Shown here in pieces: positions 13,601-26,924 of a stretch of 64,000 nucleotides of DNA. The translations under genes and the position numbers were made by a program. Source of the DNA: Atopsyche davidsoni (lineage: Eukaryota; Arthropoda; Insecta; Trichoptera; Hydrobiosidae); assembly GCA_022113835.1 (NCBI GenBank), contig JAILWY010000012.1, positions 4,278,001-4,342,000 of the forward strand, read 5' to 3'. The stretch's first letter is position 1. Each line of letters begins with the position of its first letter. The notes under the pieces are model-generated. The model was not told the DNA's origin and did not search any database. It saw only the letters and a list, made by a program, of their open reading frames with translations.

Positions 13601-15580
13601 CTCGGTGGACGCCTTAAAAAGGTTTTTTTTTCTTATTTTTTTGATGTGCATGATTACGAGCTACCATGAAGACTAGGTTAAATTAAATGACACAACTTAG
13701 AAAGACAGCGATATCTATTAACTTTAATAGATATTCTTCAATAGAACTGTTATCATATCTATGGAACTCATTTGATAAGTTTCATCTTATTTACAGTACT
13801 TGATATTATTTTATTTCCATACTTACTGTATTGTAGTGAAATTCTAACTAATATTAGATCGCAACCTTGATGTAAAGAAATTCAGTAATTTACGTAATTT
13901 TACAGTAGAGAATTTTCACTAACGCCGTATGAACTATCAGATGTATTCATGGTTGACAAACTTAACAGCACGTATTTATAAGCAAATACGTACGAAGTAG
14001 AGAGACTTATCCGACCGTATTTAGCAAATACATATGAATTTCACTTATCGTTATCATGAAATTACATTAGTACTTTACAGTGAGATCGCGATTTAAAGTT
14101 GACTCGAATTTCTCTTAAATATATTTAGACGTTATAATAAGTTTGCTAAGATAAGCCTATTTATCCAAAACCTATTCCGCCTGTGAAAAATGATGGAATA
14201 TTATTTAAAAAATATTAGTACCTGCTATATTAGTTCTACATTAACGTCACAAATCATATTGCTCAAATTATTACATACCATATAAATTACTGAAAAACTC
14301 TGCGTTAGTAATATTGTTAAATAATATCCAATATTTAGTTAAAAGTGTTCACTTAACTTTTTAAGTCAAAAGTTGCAAGTGTGCGGGATTGTTACAAAAA
14401 AAAACATATTAACAAAGGTTGTTTTGAAAGTATTTCCTATTTAGACCCCAAGCCGCTACGCCCTCGCTTCTCCTGTACCCTTTATAAGTTCTGATTCACG
14501 ATTAATTGAATGTGAATACACTCCCGGGCGCCCACAGAGCTTCATAAATAATTGCAGCACTTGTGAAAAGATTTGTTTTAGGGGACCCTTTCTTGCAGAA
14601 GACCCTTCCAGAGTCCTGAACAATAAATCAAGTATTTTTTTCGTGGAATTGGATTCCCCGCCACTCGTTCATTAAATGGCACAAATTCAAAGGGATAGCT
14701 TATTCCGTTTTCTGCTTTGACTCTCGGAGCCATCGTTAAAATGACTTACGTGCATACTTTTATATTTAAACCCGTCCGATTTTTTTTATCGAGGAGAATT
14801 AACGCGGAGATTTGTTTTTGTTTTGTAATTCAAACGACACTAATTTGTTTTATCCTTATTTTCAGACTTAAATCATTAGCGTCTTTCTGTTAATGAAGTT
14901 TACGATGCTGCGGTTGGGTGATTAATTTAAATAATTTTGCTGCCTCGTTATGTATGAAAAAGTTTTTTTTTTCAGTTCGAATGGAATAAAAGTGATGAGA
15001 TCTCATTTTTTGTATTTTTTCTTTCGGTTTCGTGTTTTCAATTGAAAACATAAATCACATTTTAATTTGATACTTTTTTTGCTTTTCGCGAGGTCCAACA
15101 TTTTACCAGCTTGTTTATTTTTTTTTATTTTAAACGATATTCTAAAATACGTCGTGTATTCAAAATACAGTGCGTGAAATCGTTTTGTTTTTTTTTTAAT
15201 TAAATAAAATTTTATTTGTTTTATCCTCGATTCAATAGAAATAATTTTCCTTTTTGCGCGCCAAGCAATATCATCGCTGTACGTAATATTACATGGCAAT
15301 AATTTCAGGATACCCCATTAAACACATCCCATATACTTTTACCGCTTCTGAGTATCTCTTTTTTTTTTATAAAACTTGGTTTACCCATTGTGAGATGTTC
15401 CATTCTAGTACAATAAACATTATCGCGGTATAATACAATGTAAGCCGCTTCGACCCGCTCAAAAGGTCATAAATATTATAGCCTGAGAACTTTATCTCAA
15501 TTTCATCTTTAAAAGCAGTAAACTTCTCTGAAACAAAACCCGGTAAATCATCTCCGTCTGGCCCGCAATACACGCAACGT
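13601..15580. other. AT-rich intron, nothing recognised
   Basis: Mainly AT-rich sequence with homopolymer runs. A 98-codon minus-strand frame near 15003-15299 is lysine- and isoleucine-rich, as AT-rich noise is, and is not called. Confidence 0.5.
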
Positions 15581-15589
15581 CATTCACGG

Positions 15590-16470
15590 GCATAATTGAA
15601 TTCAACGGAAAACGCTCCCCCAGTATTGGCGCGCACTTTCCCATCCACCGAATTCAATATTTTCAGGAGCGTGAGATTTATTTATACACTTTGGGAAGAA
15701 ATCAAACGAAGGGGGGAGGTTAATAAATGTTCAGCGCCCGGGGAGTAATCCGGTGCCAGCCGCGGGCGCCGCACAACTATCACAGGGTAATGATAAATTG
15801 CCAATTGCCAATTATGTAACTGAGACCTCTAGTTGGCCCGTATTTTATTACCTATCCCGCGTACTTGTCGATTGATCTGTGTTGAACATCGGAAATTAAT
15901 TATTACCTTGTAACCGCTTATGAGGAAATTTGACAAACATCTCTCGGCTCATAGACCGAAATTTTCGGCGTAACTAAAATTTAATATTACGCTGCTGATA
16001 GCTCAAACATCCCATATCACTATCGAAAGGGTGTTTTCAGTTTTTAATATGTTTTTCTTACAATTACGCAAACTGTTCTGATGAACCGTAATCATGTATA
16101 TATAAATTACTTTGAATTTTTTGTTTCAAAATTTAACTTTTGCTGTTATATGTACACTGGATTTTTTTGTCCAGGTGTGGTATTTTAAAAATAAATTTGA
16201 GAAAGATCCATCGGTGGTATTGGCCGTAAATAACCGCGTACTTCCTGCGGGTGTGTCGACTCTGCGGCGGCTTTGTTCCGCCTAACGGGCGACCGTTACA
16301 CTTGCCTTTTTTCCCGTTCCAACTTCCCTAATAAATCCGATGCCCGAATTGTAAATAAACACTCTTCACCTAACGGCCCCCCGAAGAAATCCTCTGAGCC
16401 TGAAACCGACCGCCCTTATATTATACATCGCAGCATTGTACTGCAACAAACCAACTGTTGATTACTTGAA
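15590..16470. other. Mixed-composition intronic block
   Basis: Includes a GC-rich core at about 15710-15780 and a second one at about 16220-16420. No coding evidence. Confidence 0.2.
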
Positions 16471-16539
16471 ATTCTAATTGTGTTTATTTTTTTTTTGAGG
16501 GTTTCCGAGTGGTGCGATTTTGAAATTTAATTACTGGCT

Positions 16540-16760
16540 CGTCGTATGTAAATGAGATAGTGTTATGTAAAGTATTCTGATTCCTTTGGACTGCAATGGG
16601 AGGCTTTCGTCTCTCTCACCTTTTTGCGGCGGAATACTCGGCATTTAATCCGCTATAAATCGTTTTTCAGCGCTGAAATACTAGCGCAGCGGTGAAAGCA
16701 AACAACGGCACTGACTCATTTAAAAGTACAATCCGCGAATGAAGGTTCAGAAATAAATAT
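16540..16760. promoter_or_regulatory. Candidate intronic regulatory block
   Basis: The block contains CCTTTGGAC (TCF-like) and TTTAATCCGC (K50 homeodomain-like TAATCC) within about 100 bp of balanced composition. Single motif matches by eye are weak evidence; listed as a candidate only. Confidence 0.2.
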
Positions 16761-17219
16761 ACTTTAATTAAAACCTCATCTTATCGCAGGTTGTACTCGT
16801 CTTTATTAATTTTTTTTTTAATGCGGTGGTAAATAACGCCAGCTGGATCTCTCTCCGCTCTTTTCAATCAAAATCCCCAAATTTTCATTTTGTCGAATCT
16901 GTCTGCTCCCAGTGATTGCCAAGAACATGTATTTACTTGCCAAGCAATTTCTTTCTGTTCATGGACATTTGCAATTAATTCCAAAATTGACTGTGAAGCA
17001 CTTTTCTGCTTTTGCTCTTCAAGTATCATGTCTCTTAGAATATTTTTTTACGTAGCGAACTATTTAACACTTCACGAGTGCAATACGACTAACCACTGAT
17101 CTGACCATTATTCCACGCCGATGTTACTTTAAGCTTTGCTACGTTTATGGTCATAGAAATTAAAAAGTTCGATTTGAATAAACATTGTGGAACTGTGGAA
17201 AAACTTATAGAATCTTTTG

Positions 17220-17730
17220 CCTCGGGGTAGTGCGGCGGTCAGAAAGTTTTTGCGCATACAGTGCTATCCGAATACCATCACGGGTATGATTGAGGCCGTC
17301 GCATTTACATAGCGGAGAATAAAAAATCGCGGCCAGGTGACCGTCCGGCGGGGCAGCCGGCCGGCAGCTCGCCCGTCCGGCGTATCTCCGTTTTATAAAT
17401 CAAAAGCAGTATCGAATCGAACGTCATTCGCTCAGTAATTTATTGCAGATACTTTATTACGCCGGCCGGGTTTTCCCCGGTCGCAGGTGGCGGGACGGCG
17501 GGTGCGGAAGCAGATAGGACGAATCGAGCGGCGAGGGTCCCGGCTGTAGACATCGCCGCTTAAGATTTATACCGTACGTGTCCTGTTAGAAAAACACGGC
17601 AAAAAGCTCTGGGGCGTGCTGTCTCATAACTCAGGTGATGCTCTGCCGGCCGCACGCCCCATTGTCGGTCCGGAGTCTCGCTTCTCCGCCCGCCCGCACC
17701 TGTGATATTTTTTTACGAATATATTGTGCC
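17220..17730. promoter_or_regulatory. GC-rich intronic island
   Basis: This is one of the most GC-rich non-coding patches in the upstream intron. CCGTCCGGCG is repeated at 17341-17350 and 17373-17382, with GCCGGCCGGC between them. A TCAGGTGATGC E-box stretch at about 17631-17641 recurs at 18473. No domain is found in the open frames. It resembles an enhancer or an alternative promoter; no splice-linked coding sequence is visible. Confidence 0.3.
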
Positions 17731-18179
17731 GCTTCGAACCGAATGTTTATAAATCATAATAAAGATGCGACTTCCCCTTCGATTCGAAAACTTTCAGGGC
17801 CAATGCTAGCGTTATCGCTCTATATTCATACCCCTTGAGTGTGTGATTATTTCTTATTCTGAAAATGGACAACGTCAATACGTTAACGTTATACTCGAAA
17901 ATATTTCTCAGATCTACAAAGAGGCTAGTTTTTTGGTCGGGCCATAGCTTTTGTTTAATTACATCGAGGCCAATTTTCTCTCATAAACATTGTTTGAAAA
18001 ACACATTCCATTATTACGGCAAACAATTCGGGAGCTTTTGTTGTTGCCCGCGCTGATTTCGCCAAGCCGAAAGCTGCGGGAAATAAATGAGCGCCAATTG
18101 TAAATTGTTAAAAAAAACATCGCCCGCCACATGAAAAATTTACCTTTTACATCTCTGATATCTCAATCCGAACCGCAAA

Positions 18180-18500
18180 AAACTTTTGTTTACATCGGCC
18201 TGATTAATAGGCGTCTGAAATAATTCCGCCGGCAGGGGACGCTTTGTCAAATTACTGCGAGTCCCGCGGCGGAGCTCGTTCGGGAAAATTATGGTTTCAA
18301 TTTGTCGGCTGCCCGGAGTCTTTCCTCGGATTTCTCTCCATTAAAAATCATCAAACGCGCACTTGCGCTTTGTCCCGCGGCCGTTCGTCTTGGCGAATTG
18401 ACTGGATTCACTTTAGGCAGAAATCGGTGAAATACGGGAGCTCGTGTGACGTCACAGCTCCCGCTCGTAAAGTCAGGTGATGCGGAACACCCCGCAGGTG
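18180..18500. promoter_or_regulatory. Intronic block with palindromic CRE and paired E-boxes
   Basis: A perfect 12-bp palindrome TGTGACGTCACA (CREB/ATF site) at 18445-18456 sits inside a wider inverted repeat, GGGAGCT at 18436 and AGCTCCC ending at 18462. CAGGTG E-boxes follow at 18474-18479 and 18495-18500, 21 bp apart. CAGGTG is the Snail/Zn-finger and E-protein class of E-box. The motifs are seen directly; regulatory activity is inferred. Confidence 0.4.
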
Positions 18501-18556
18501 TGTGCGAGCGTGTGTGTGTGTGTGTGCGAACATGTGTGTGTGCGTGTGTGTGTGCG
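18498..18556. repeat. GT microsatellite
   Basis: An interrupted (GT)n/(TG)n tract of about 59 bp, broken by GC and CA steps. It generates spurious open frames rich in Val/Cys on one strand and Thr/His on the other. Confidence 0.9.
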
Positions 18557-21500
18557 CTCTCGGGTCACTAAGAATAAAACGACTGAGTGACTGCGCGATT
18601 GTTTTATTCATTTCTGCTTATCGGAAACATATCTTTGTGCGAAATTTTAAACATTTATTCTTCTCTATCGTCGTAAAGCTTAATTTTCGGTCGGATCGAA
18701 ATTCCGAGAATGTTATTAAAGTAAGCTTTTATGTTTTGATTGTCTTCGAATCTTACAAAAAGTTTTCACAGCACTCCAGAGAGTTCCGCGAGAGTTTTGT
18801 GACCTTTCAAAACAAATGTTTAAAAATACTTTGTGTGTTATTATTTTTACTTCGTTTTTTTGGTAACTGTTTTGTGTACTTCTGAAATTCTGATAATTTT
18901 GCAAGCTGAGAAGTAAATAACCTACATATAAATATTATGTCGTAACCCTAATTATAAAAATTTCATTGTTTTATACATCCTTCAAGTTTTGTTAAGTGTT
19001 GTTCTTTGGGACTTCTCATTCGCTTGATACGAGTCTGAATGTCTCCCGCAAATGGCCCATAAAGCAAATTGTAATAAAAACAATATTGCAAACTTTCATA
19101 TTACTCTGAAAGTATCATGTGTATAAATAAAAAATTGAAGCATGAACCCCAATGATATGTGACTTTAAATAGTAAATATTATAAATACACTTTTGTCAAC
19201 TTCATTACAATCATTCAAAACTTTTTTTGCTAAATAAACAAAGTATGTTTTTCTTAAAACAAAAATAATCTCGCTAATTGCCAGATATATTTTCACAAGC
19301 CTTCCTCCTTTCCCACCCCTTTCAAGGGCACTCCCTCCTCCCGTGTAAGCTTCAGACCCCGGCAGTAATTCAAATTTTATTGTCCGAAGCAAAGCCTAAA
19401 AGCAAAGCAGAAGAGCCCTGCCGACCTATGGCTTTCCATGCAGTTAAGGCTGTCGGCAAACAATATACTCTATGTATTATGTATCAGTCAGGGAATCCTT
19501 TAATATAATTTACTACCTTTTTATATATATAGGTAGCTTTCTTCGCTACCACGGCATTCAATTCTTTCAGTTTCCGATTCCCTTATTAATTTCTAATGGT
19601 AACTCGAATAATCCTTCCGATAACTAGAACTCGCGTCGCTAACAAGGGGGCTTCCCATTGTGGAGCGAGCCACTATCGATTCCTCTCGACCCTCGACCTA
19701 TTTATCTTCGCTTCCAATCTTCATTCCATGAATATAACCCGACACTCAATTCTAGTAATGTTGATATCCTTTTTCAATATAGAAGTTCAGAAAACTACGT
19801 TAGCGCTGTCTGCTAAAGTTATCTCGTTTGCAGTTTTAAATTTTATAAATAAAAAAATAACGCTGGTGTCGGTCTCGTACCTACAGCCGACCGGTCTTCG
19901 TTTATTAACACTTGTGAAAGTTTTTGAAGCGAACACAATAAAGTTCAACTGAGCGTCCGTTTTAGTTGCAAACTATCTCACTTTATTCTCATAGTTCATC
20001 GAAAAAATGCGTTACTTTAACTCATGAAAGAGTTCGTATAAAATTTACTATAAAGTAGTTATTAATTTACAGACAAACACTGTAGATAGAAATTCGAATT
20101 CTTTGAAGCATTTTTTTCTCAAAAAAAGTACGTAGTAAAATGTATTAAAATTAATAAGTATCAAATAAAAAAAAAGTGTTAAAAAGCTGATTTTTATATC
20201 TTTTGTGATATTTAGATAAATATAACGCTCATGTGGTTAAGTGAATATATGTCCCAGAGAACTCTTTAACTTTTATTCGTTGATTTAGCTATTAACTTCT
20301 ATCTCTCTTTGCTGAACTCTTTGAGAACAACAAACAATTCAGGTTGTCTTATTTACGTCTTGCAACGTATCTAAGTAAACTCAACCAAGCATTCATAGTA
20401 AGTCAATATAATACAGATAGTCACTGTTCAACCTACTTTTCCTCGATAATTGAAACATATGTCGAAAGCAACACCAAGCACATCGTAACTTTTACAGACT
20501 CAAAAATGTTCGTGAATTCCTAACCAATTAATTATTACTTTTTGTTAAAAGAGGTTTTTTCGTGAATCGCGAGTTATTTTTAATACGTAACATACCAAAC
20601 AAACTTCAGAGCACTCATAAAAAAAAAACTCTGAAAATACCCTCGGATCAGTCTCTTTCACGAAAAATTCGCAAGAGTCAAATGAAAAAAAATTCAATTA
20701 CGAAACTGCCACTCTTAATTTTCGTAAGCCCTTTGAATATTTTCACCGTACACTCGCGAAACAATCGGAAATAATTGTCAATAAAAGTTTGACAACGCAA
20801 TATCTGGCGGTGCGGCGCCGACGCGACTCCATTGGCCCTGGTCATATCCGGTCGTATCGATTTGTCGGGTCGAGAAGATTTCTGGGATCTGCTCCAATCT
20901 TCCTCGTGCCTCGATCATCCCAATAATTGAATCTACAATGTGATATACTTTAGCTTTTCGGTTCGCCACGAACTTGGTGTAGTGTTAAATATATAATGGG
21001 CTACTTCCGCGTCGTTAGCCAAAATCACCCCGGATAGCTGTGTGGCTTGAAATATAAAATAATATTCTCGGCTTTGGTGTATTATGTGTACTTGTGTATT
21101 TTAAAAATAAATTATATAAATGAGTTCAATATTTTAACTATAAAAATCTTTTTGTACAAGAATTTATTGTCACTAAAAAAGCCTTTGAAAAGTTTGTATG
21201 CAATAACATCAAGAACACAAGATTCATATAAAAAATGTAGATAGCTTCTTACTACTTTTATAGATTTAAAAAAAATGCTCAGATTCAGAAAACTTTTCTA
21301 TAAAATCTGATAATAACTATATATTCAAATTTAAGAGTGAGCATTTTATTGAAATTCAACCAGAACTCACGTGTTAAATTTCCATTATTTTTTTACGTTT
21401 TCAATAAATGAAAACATATTTTCAACAAATAATTAGTTTTTGTATGTATAACATCATGTTAACAACCCATCCAACAAATATTATCAGATAAATCCAACTA

Positions 21501-24500
21501 GATTTTAATTTCAATTCGTTTTTATCAATGCCAACCAAATTGAAAATTTTAATTGAGAATCGAAAATTATTGCAATGGTGTAAATTCACACAAAATAAAA
21601 ACATCTATCACAAATGAATTTCGTGTGGGATTATTGGGTCTCGGTGGTTAATGGATTCCGCGTACGACAGCCGAGGATTAAATATATATTAATCAGAAGT
21701 AATTATTTTCCATAGAGAATTATAATTTTAATGTTATATTGCAGTTCTATGCTAATTCTATGCAGCTGCAGTCTGTGTTAAGAATCTTTGATCCGATTTA
21801 CCCGACCAGAATTTGCTCGTGACCGCCCCGGCGTGCTTTCAAATGGTTTGCAATGTTTTTAATGGAATTAGTACCGTACCGAGCGAGCCCTTTGCAGAAT
21901 GTACATTACATATATAATGCAGTAATGCAATTAAACAAGGAAACAATTACAATGCATCCCTGCGGTCCGCAGAAAGTACCGCGCTGAAAATCATACCCAA
22001 GCGCAGAAACACAAATATCTCCCTCGCACGAGCCCCGAAAATCCCACTTACTTCGTGAAATTTCAAAATTACTACATAAATGGCTACACAGTGTAAGCGG
22101 ATTAAATGATGTAAACATAAACGCATTTACACAATTTTTTTAATTAGTTTAAAACAATTTGCTCAAACAATGCACATCTAAATGAGTCTATGAACTGAAA
22201 GTGATTTTAAATTCAACTAAGTATTTTTTCGGTGCGTTTTTTTATCTCTGATCCAAGAGACAGTTAATATATTTCATAAGATTAAACAGGCCTTACTCCG
22301 CTTAGATTAAAACCAGGGATCTATTGATTAGCAACGTCTGTTTTTCGCTAGTAAAGACGAATGATTAATATTTGTTAGTTGAGACATCGAACGAACGAAC
22401 ATCTAAATTGTACAAAATTTTATTAGTAGCCAGATGAAATGCATGCTTTTTATTAGACTTAGTAAGTACTAACTTGATGAAAATATAACAGATCCAAGTA
22501 TAAAATCGTTTTTAAATAAAACTTCTCAGTTGTGATGTTGCTTGCAAAAAAAACTGACAAAGCTGTGCATAGCAAGCATTTATAATGTGTACGCTGTATT
22601 CATCGATATACACACGCTAGATAACTGGAATATACATGGAGCTGGAGCTGAACCCTCCAAAGCTGCACCTCTGCAGACCACTCTGCATGCAGTTTTTATG
22701 ACGTACATGTTTTCAATCAGCATTAATTGTCACGATACACACTTGTTGTAAATGCGAATGCAGATCAACTACATTGCATGTATCGACGAGTGGTACGGAT
22801 TATCAGAAAACTTTAACTCCACTTTTTTTAATACAAGTACAATATACATAAAACTTTTTATTTAAAACATTTTTTCTACTATTTTATTATATTTACTAAT
22901 TAAAACAGTAAAAAAAATTGTATTACTTTCTAGGTATTAGCATCCTTTGCAATACGTTTATTGTTTTTTTAAGTCAACATTGTATATGTTTGGCTTCCAC
23001 CACATCCTTTGCATTCAATAAAAATATTATATGTTTTTAAAATCATTTTAAATATGTAAGTGCATCATCAATATACACACCATATTCATTTCAGTATAAT
23101 CACAATATTTTATCTGTAAAAAAAAAATGTTCAAAAACCAATCCTTTTACTTTATTTCTAATTATAATCATTTTTGCAGATTTTTATATCTACAGAATTA
23201 TATAATATTTTTTTTGTCGGAATAAATATTCGTATATTTTAAAAGTTCACAAATAATTTGAAAAAATGATATTTTGCTAAGAAACACGAAGGAATACTCG
23301 GAGGTTTTATTCCTCGCTGCTCAGGCACGTACTTGTATTTTAAACTTGGTGACAATATTTTATATTTACTACCCACCACCTTGTCACACACATATCTCTT
23401 CAGTTTTTTTTTATTCAACCCCCTTCCAGTTACCCCGCATTAAATTTATACTTCCACTTATGATTTGTTTCGGTTTGGTTTTGGTAACAATCTACAAATA
23501 ATGTTTCATGCAAATGGAGTGGTTACAGTATTATTAGGATTAACAAAAACAAAAAAAATAATGAATTATCGTATTTGTATTACAACACATTGTATTTTCA
23601 TCGTCAAAAAATTGTCATTAAATTAGTTCTACGATTCATGTTAAAATGAATCTTGTAATTTTTTTTATTGTTTTCATATGCAGACAATTGCTATGTATGA
23701 ACTGCTTTTAAAGAAATGCACTTACATAATGCAATAATAATATAATCATTTATTCATAAAAGGTAAATCGATAAGCTTATACGCTTTTCGTTAGAATGAC
23801 GTAAAAGTTTTTTTCTAGTCTTAATTTAAATGCCATAAATATTTTGCATTTTAATTAAGACTGAAAACATAAAGAGAAGCTCTTCTTAGTATCGCTATAA
23901 AAAACTCATTATTTTGAAAAGACAAAGTTTTAATCATTTTTTTATTTTGTGACTTTGACGACCTACAAGATAGTGAAATAAGACTAGAAAATAAAACTTT
24001 TATTGTAATTAAAAATAAAATTGTCAAAAACGAGACGAAAATTGTTGGGTTCATATGTAGCAATGATTGCCAAAGGTTTTTACAGGCTCTATCTTTCATA
24101 TTCATTTGATATCCATATCAATATTGATAAATAAATACACAATCATACATATATTTGCGTGCAGGGTATTTTATCTTGTTCATAAAACATAAAAATGTGT
24201 TAAAGTTCCCTTGGAAGTCTAGATATGTAATATTAGTACTAAACAAGCAAATATAATTATTTTTTTTATTTAGAAACATATTTGTATCAATTGGTTTCTA
24301 TACATCTACATTCAGAAAGTTGTTTTTTGAGTGATGAGTACACCAAAGTCAAATATCAAGAGTTTAGAGCTCAAATGATCAGAACAAAAACGATTTATTG
24401 GATGGGCTTGTTGAATAACCTTTATTCTCTACGCCATTTAACATTATATATATATTTGTCCTGTAGTTTCCTCAGATATTTATTTAGGTTGTTGAAATGA

Positions 24501-25370
24501 AAAGCAATACAATTTATTACAGCAAGCTTTAACTAAAACCTATACCAATATTTATACTCTAAATAACATCCAGAATTTACATGTTTAACAAAATTCTTTA
24601 CTTCCAACATATTTAATATCTACTCTCAGAATTTTCTACTATAAACATAACATGATAAAAAAGTTTGCATCTCGTAGATATATTTTCAAAGAATGCACCT
24701 TGCAAACTTTGCTTTATAGCCGTATTTTCTTTGTAGATATTTTCCGTTTCGTGTTATTTTTTTGTGTGTATAACGTATTCATATTTTTCAACATCGAAGT
24801 GCAAACATGTGCCATGTTTTCCCTCTCGTATTTTGTCATTGTTGGTGGTGAACATATTTTCACATGTCAGATTTGCCCCCGACCGCAGCCCCGTTGTCCG
24901 CACCCTCCCCTTGCAGGCGAGCCACCCCTAGTGCACTCATTCTAGTCGGAAATTTCTCGATTAGTGTACCCTCGAGCATTTCCTTTTGAACCTCTCAGCT
25001 AGCCTCGTGTTTGTGCATGAGTTCTTATAATATTTAATTTCCGCCATCTACCAGTCGCATTACTTCAACAATGCATACCTATTCCTCTTTACGGAGCGAA
25101 TCGATTGCTTTTTTTATATAAGAATTATTATACGGTTTATTGTGTATCCGTAATATTTATACGCGAATAAAACTTAAGATTAAAGTATACTTTATATTAT
25201 TAGGTCTATATTTCACTATCTACTTAAGTTTCCGTCACACATTTCTAAGCCGCCACCGCTCGCAGCTGTAACTACTCAAGTATATTACACGCAAAAAAAT
25301 GTAATCCAATACTTTTATCTCGCAATTTTCACGAAATCTCTCTCCAAAACAAGGCCCGAGCCAAGGTTAT
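18557..25370. other. AT-rich intron, nothing firmly recognised
   Basis: Long AT-rich stretch with short balanced patches at about 19300-19480, 19600-19930, 20790-20990 and 21780-22060. Open frames of 60-130 codons are frequent but none shows a domain, codon bias or flanking splice sites that would support a gene. Confidence 0.5.
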
Positions 25371-25730
25371 GTAGGTCAGTGGCAGCACCTTGTCATAAAG
25401 CAGAAGGATCTTAAATTACATTAGACGGTTCGCCTGAATGCGGACGGAACACATCTGCGAGCTCCCGCGAGAGTTATCACTCGGCCCGTGCGAGTAAAAG
25501 TGCGTGGTCTCAGGCGGAGGCTTCGCTCGATCAACCCCGCGAGGGCGAGGGTGGCCGCGAGGGGCGAGGGCGGTTAAGCGATTCGCATTCTGTCGATAGC
25601 AGGCAGCAACGCGCGCGATTACTTCAGCCTTTCAGGTGAACTCCGTCGCCTTCGTCACGTACAGTCTAGACGAGGCCACTAATGAGCGCCAGCCGAGCTC
25701 GCGAGACCGAAGCTCGACGGAGCGAAAGAT
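25371..25730. promoter_or_regulatory. GC-rich island about 1.1 kb upstream of a CadN exon
   Basis: This dense GC-rich patch carries several GCGAGGG repeats at about 25540-25571 and GAGCTCGCGAG near 25694. It could be an intronic enhancer or an internal promoter for a short CadN transcript. No initiator or ATG context that leads into the next exon is evident, so the call stays open. Confidence 0.3.
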
Positions 25731-26808
25731 TAGTTTAATTATAGCTTAACGTGAAATTCTTCAATCACTCGGTTCGGGATGAAAGCCTTCCGCAAAACCG
25801 CACCGCTTCGAGTTGTCTAATCGCAATAATGCTTAGTTAAAATTGGATTGAGTTAGTTGTTAGTTTGGCATCGCATTGCACGTATTCGCCTCGTCACATC
25901 GACGGTCATTCCGCCGCGATATGAGACCGAAAATTTCATTAGGATTCCTTGTCAACTCTTCGCATAATGTACGCCCGGCGAGAATCCTCCCGCAATAAAA
26001 CACTACTATCTTGCTTCCGTGTTGGACTTTAATTTAAACTTTTAATTGTCTAAAATGTTTCCTAGCAGATTATGCCCTCACCGTTTATGTCGCTACAATC
26101 CGCATCGCAGGACGTCAACGGAGTAAATGCCCTCGTCATATTGCCCTCGACGATAACGCCTTGCCGTTATATTATATATGGGAAGTGAAACGAAAAATAT
26201 TTATCTGCCTCGTAATTTCTTTTTATTTATTTGGGCGAATGTGTTCTGAATCAACGAAAGGTTGCCCACAAAGGTTTATTCGCAGTTTTTTTATTTTTAT
26301 CATAAATAATTTATAAAACTTCTGTGTACTTAACGTAATTATATTGCAAACCATTTTGCTGTGTTTTCACGGGGACTAGTTGGATGTGTGAATATGATAA
26401 TCTTCTGTAAATATTTCTTGCACGTATCAATTACACTGATCAGGACTTATAATAAATAATCTCAGTTAATAGCACTTCCATCCGGTATTATTTTTGTTAT
26501 TAGTAGACAGCCGCCCAAGGAACATCGGTATGGCGTGTCTCGTAATCCGGCTGTGCCAGTCATACTTGTTACAAGCACATAAGATAAACATCGCTCTTGG
26601 GCCTTATTCTTCTTCATTTCTACTTCCAATTATAACAATTCAATAACTACTAATCCACGTTATATTATTGAGTTTTCTTATCCGTAAGTACACGCGCATG
26701 AGATTGTAAGCGATTGATTCCGCTGTGCTATGGGGTTCTCTCGTTCCTGTAACAGTTGTTATCGAGGAGATTATCATTAGTATAACGGCGTTTGTTTGTT
26801 TGTTTCAG

Positions 26809-26924
26809 CCTCGCGTATTCGATATGAGATCACGAGCGGTAACATAGGCGGAGCCTTCGCCGTCAAGAACATGACGGGGGCCATCTACGTAGCCGGGGCC
26901 CTCGACTACGAGACGAGAAAGCGG
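26809..26924 (+). CDS. CadN: N-cadherin, exon upstream of first alternative pair
   Basis: CadN is a large classic-type cadherin that mediates calcium-dependent homophilic adhesion between neurons and links to catenins. This 116-bp exon follows a pyrimidine-rich acceptor (TTTGTTTGTTTCAG) and ends at CGG|GTAAGA. It enters with two bases of a split codon and leaves in phase 0. It encodes 38 whole codons reading RIRYEITSGNIGGAF... to ...LDYETRKR, the first half of a cadherin repeat with its LDYE calcium-site motif. The next residues in the family (YEL) begin exactly at each of the two alternative exons downstream. 29 of 38 codons end in G or C. Earlier exons (signal peptide, more cadherin repeats) are outside the window. 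Confidence 0.93.

Larger units (their letters stand above)
1..26808 (+). other. CadN: CadN upstream intron (5' end outside window)
   Basis: This stretch lies upstream of a CadN exon whose 5' edge is an acceptor in mid-codon, so it is inferred to be one long intron, or the 3' part of one. I read the open frames in it and found no cadherin calcium motif (DxND, DRE, LDRE) and no other recognisable domain. It is mostly AT-rich with homopolymer runs. GC-elevated blocks, one tRNA-derived insertion and one GT microsatellite are listed separately. The parts between those entries show nothing I can name. That it belongs to CadN is inference; an unrelated nested gene without conserved coding sequence cannot be excluded. 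Confidence 0.7.

Noticed and set aside
18408..18885. Protein genes of 67-127 codons across the GT repeat
   Set aside because: Frames are produced by the microsatellite (repeated Val-Cys or Thr-His) and by AT-rich noise.
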